Shown: piece after piece, positions 6,991-7,839 of the stretch
Position numbering within the stretch: the first letter of the stretch is position 1
Layout of the letters: every line of letters starts with the position of its first letter
Origin: Candidatus Hydrogenedentes bacterium CG07_land_8_20_14_0_80_42_17
GTDB taxonomy: Bacteria > UBA8481
Assembly (NCBI GenBank): GCA_002780065.1
Contig: PEWQ01000033.1
Span: 1 to 7,839 of the forward strand
Direction: 5' to 3'
DNA: 7,839 bases
Translations under genes and position numbers: made by a program
Notes under the pieces: model-generated
The model's input: only the letters and a program-made list of their open reading frames with translations
Databases searched by the model: none
Told to the model about the DNA's origin: nothing

Positions 6991-7787
6991 AATATCGAGA
7001 ATTCGTCCTCCACTGCACGCCTGATTATTTCTCTGAGATCGTCATATTTGTCGGAAACGCCGGAGCAAGATTCAAAGGAGCAATTGACGTATCCGAAGCT
7101 CTTCGAAATAGTGTCAGCTTCGAAGATGATTTCCGAGAGTGAATTTGCTATTGGAGTGTGATGCTGTTCTATTGCGGTGACCAATTCAAGAGGCAAATTC
7201 CAGCGGAGAAGAATACTTGCTCCAACCATGTCGTGCGACTGCCCCATGCATGAACTTTCTGCTTTACGACATTCCACTCCGCTTGCAATCATATCGAGCG
7301 ATGCTTTGTATCTGTCAGGCAGAGTTTTCGATAAAATGATTTTGCCTATATCGTGAAGGAGACCGGCAGTAAATGCCGTTTCGGTATCGTATATTCTTTT
7401 TTTTCTTGAAATAAACCGCGCCGCAACTCCGACCGCGATTGAGTGCCTCCGAAAAAGCTTTGGATCTATTGGACCCCAATTATGCCCGAGCGTGGAAAGA
7501 ATCGGGATAGAGAGGCAGAGCGATCTGATTATTCGAAACCCGAGTATTGCGGCGGCCTGAGTTATTGAGGTGATATGCTGAGGTATCGCATACAACCCGG
7601 AATTCGCCGCTCGGAGAATTCGAGCAGAGAGTGCCGGATCAGACGCTACCACGGATTCGAGATCGCGCATAGAAGAGTCGGGATCCGAAGATATTTCGAG
7701 CACGCGTTCGACAACGTAAGGAAGTGTCGGCAGATCGCTCACCGCATTTTCTACTTTGGTTAATAATTTGTCTAATGTCTCTGACAC
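6987..7787 (-). CDS. HDOD-domain signalling protein
   Basis: The 266-residue protein is a single HDOD domain (about 15-215) with a short C-terminal helix-rich tail. The entry motif DLPTLPYVVERVLEI near 18-32 and the segment SDPALSARILRAANSGLY near 49-66 are diagnostic. Unlike many HDOD proteins it keeps possible HD metal ligands: H115, H145-D146 in AGLLHDIGK, H185 and H209-H210. It has no HD-GYP signature, so cyclic-di-GMP hydrolysis is not predicted. HDOD proteins generally act as regulators of signalling or stress responses, and here it is the first gene of a kinase/regulator operon. The start is GTG, with only AAAGA immediately before it; an in-frame stop not far upstream (TAG at 7815-7817) excludes a much longer form. 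Confidence 0.9.
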   Translation of the reverse strand: MSETLDKLLTKVENAVSDLPTLPYVVERVLEISSDPDSSMRDLESVVASDPALSARILRAANSGLYAIPQHITSITQAAAILGFRIIRSLCLSIPILSTLGHNWGPIDPKLFRRHSIAVGVAARFISRKKRIYDTETAFTAGLLHDIGKIILSKTLPDRYKASLDMIASGVECRKAESSCMGQSHDMVGASILLRWNLPLELVTAIEQHHTPIANSLSEIIFEADTISKSFGYVNCSFESCSGVSDKYDDLREIIRRAVEDEFSIL

Positions 7788-7839
7788 TCTTTGAATACTA
7801 CGGAATGAGAACCACTAATCAACAGTAATTTACGAACCA

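Noticed and set aside
7795-7822. A sigma70-like pair on the minus strand before the HDOD gene (TTGATT, 16 nt, TAGTAT).
   Set aside because: Each box matches only 4 of 6 positions, and the implied transcript would start at about the GTG codon with almost no leader.
1-7839. CRISPR array, tRNA or rRNA gene.
   Set aside because: No regularly spaced direct repeats, cloverleaf-like segment or ribosomal RNA sequence was recognised by eye.

Overview
The window reads as a chromosomal segment of a Gram-negative (diderm) bacterium with moderately AT-rich DNA. The evidence for an outer membrane is an outer-membrane beta-barrel ending in Phe with a Sec signal peptide, and a lipoprotein signal on its partner. 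The proteins suggest no phylum with confidence. The habit of pairing sigma54-type regulators with HDOD proteins is common in deltaproteobacteria-like and FCB-like lineages, but that is only a hint.

Left part, plus strand, 100-2276: three overlapping genes encode a class I SAM-dependent methyltransferase, a YcbL/glyoxalase II-like metallo-beta-lactamase-fold hydrolase, and a complete XerD-type tyrosine recombinase. The overlaps are 8 bp and about 17 bp, so the genes are probably cotranscribed and translationally coupled. The first 99 bases hold only the possible tail of an upstream gene.

Right part, minus strand, read from 7787 down to 2455: an HDOD-domain protein, a soluble GAF/PAS sensor histidine kinase and an NtrC-type response regulator are joined by two 4-bp ATGA overlaps. 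They are followed by a C39-like papain-fold peptidase lipoprotein and a FapF/Phenol_MetA_deg-like outer-membrane beta-barrel, which overlap each other by 8 bp. A degenerate inverted repeat of about 84 bp lies between the regulator and the peptidase. The two units converge at 2273-2455. In the minus strand that gap carries a startless reading frame resembling a tetratricopeptide (TPR) repeat, best read as a gene remnant.

Working model: signals sensed in the cytoplasm by the kinase, possibly with the HDOD protein, control a sigma54-dependent activator. One plausible target is the peptidase/beta-barrel pair, which resembles the FapD/FapF pair of the Pseudomonas functional-amyloid export system. 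No amyloid-like or double-glycine cargo gene is visible here, so the export role is inference. The recombinase group looks like ordinary housekeeping (chromosome dimer resolution) rather than an integrated element: no att-site duplication or phage gene is seen.
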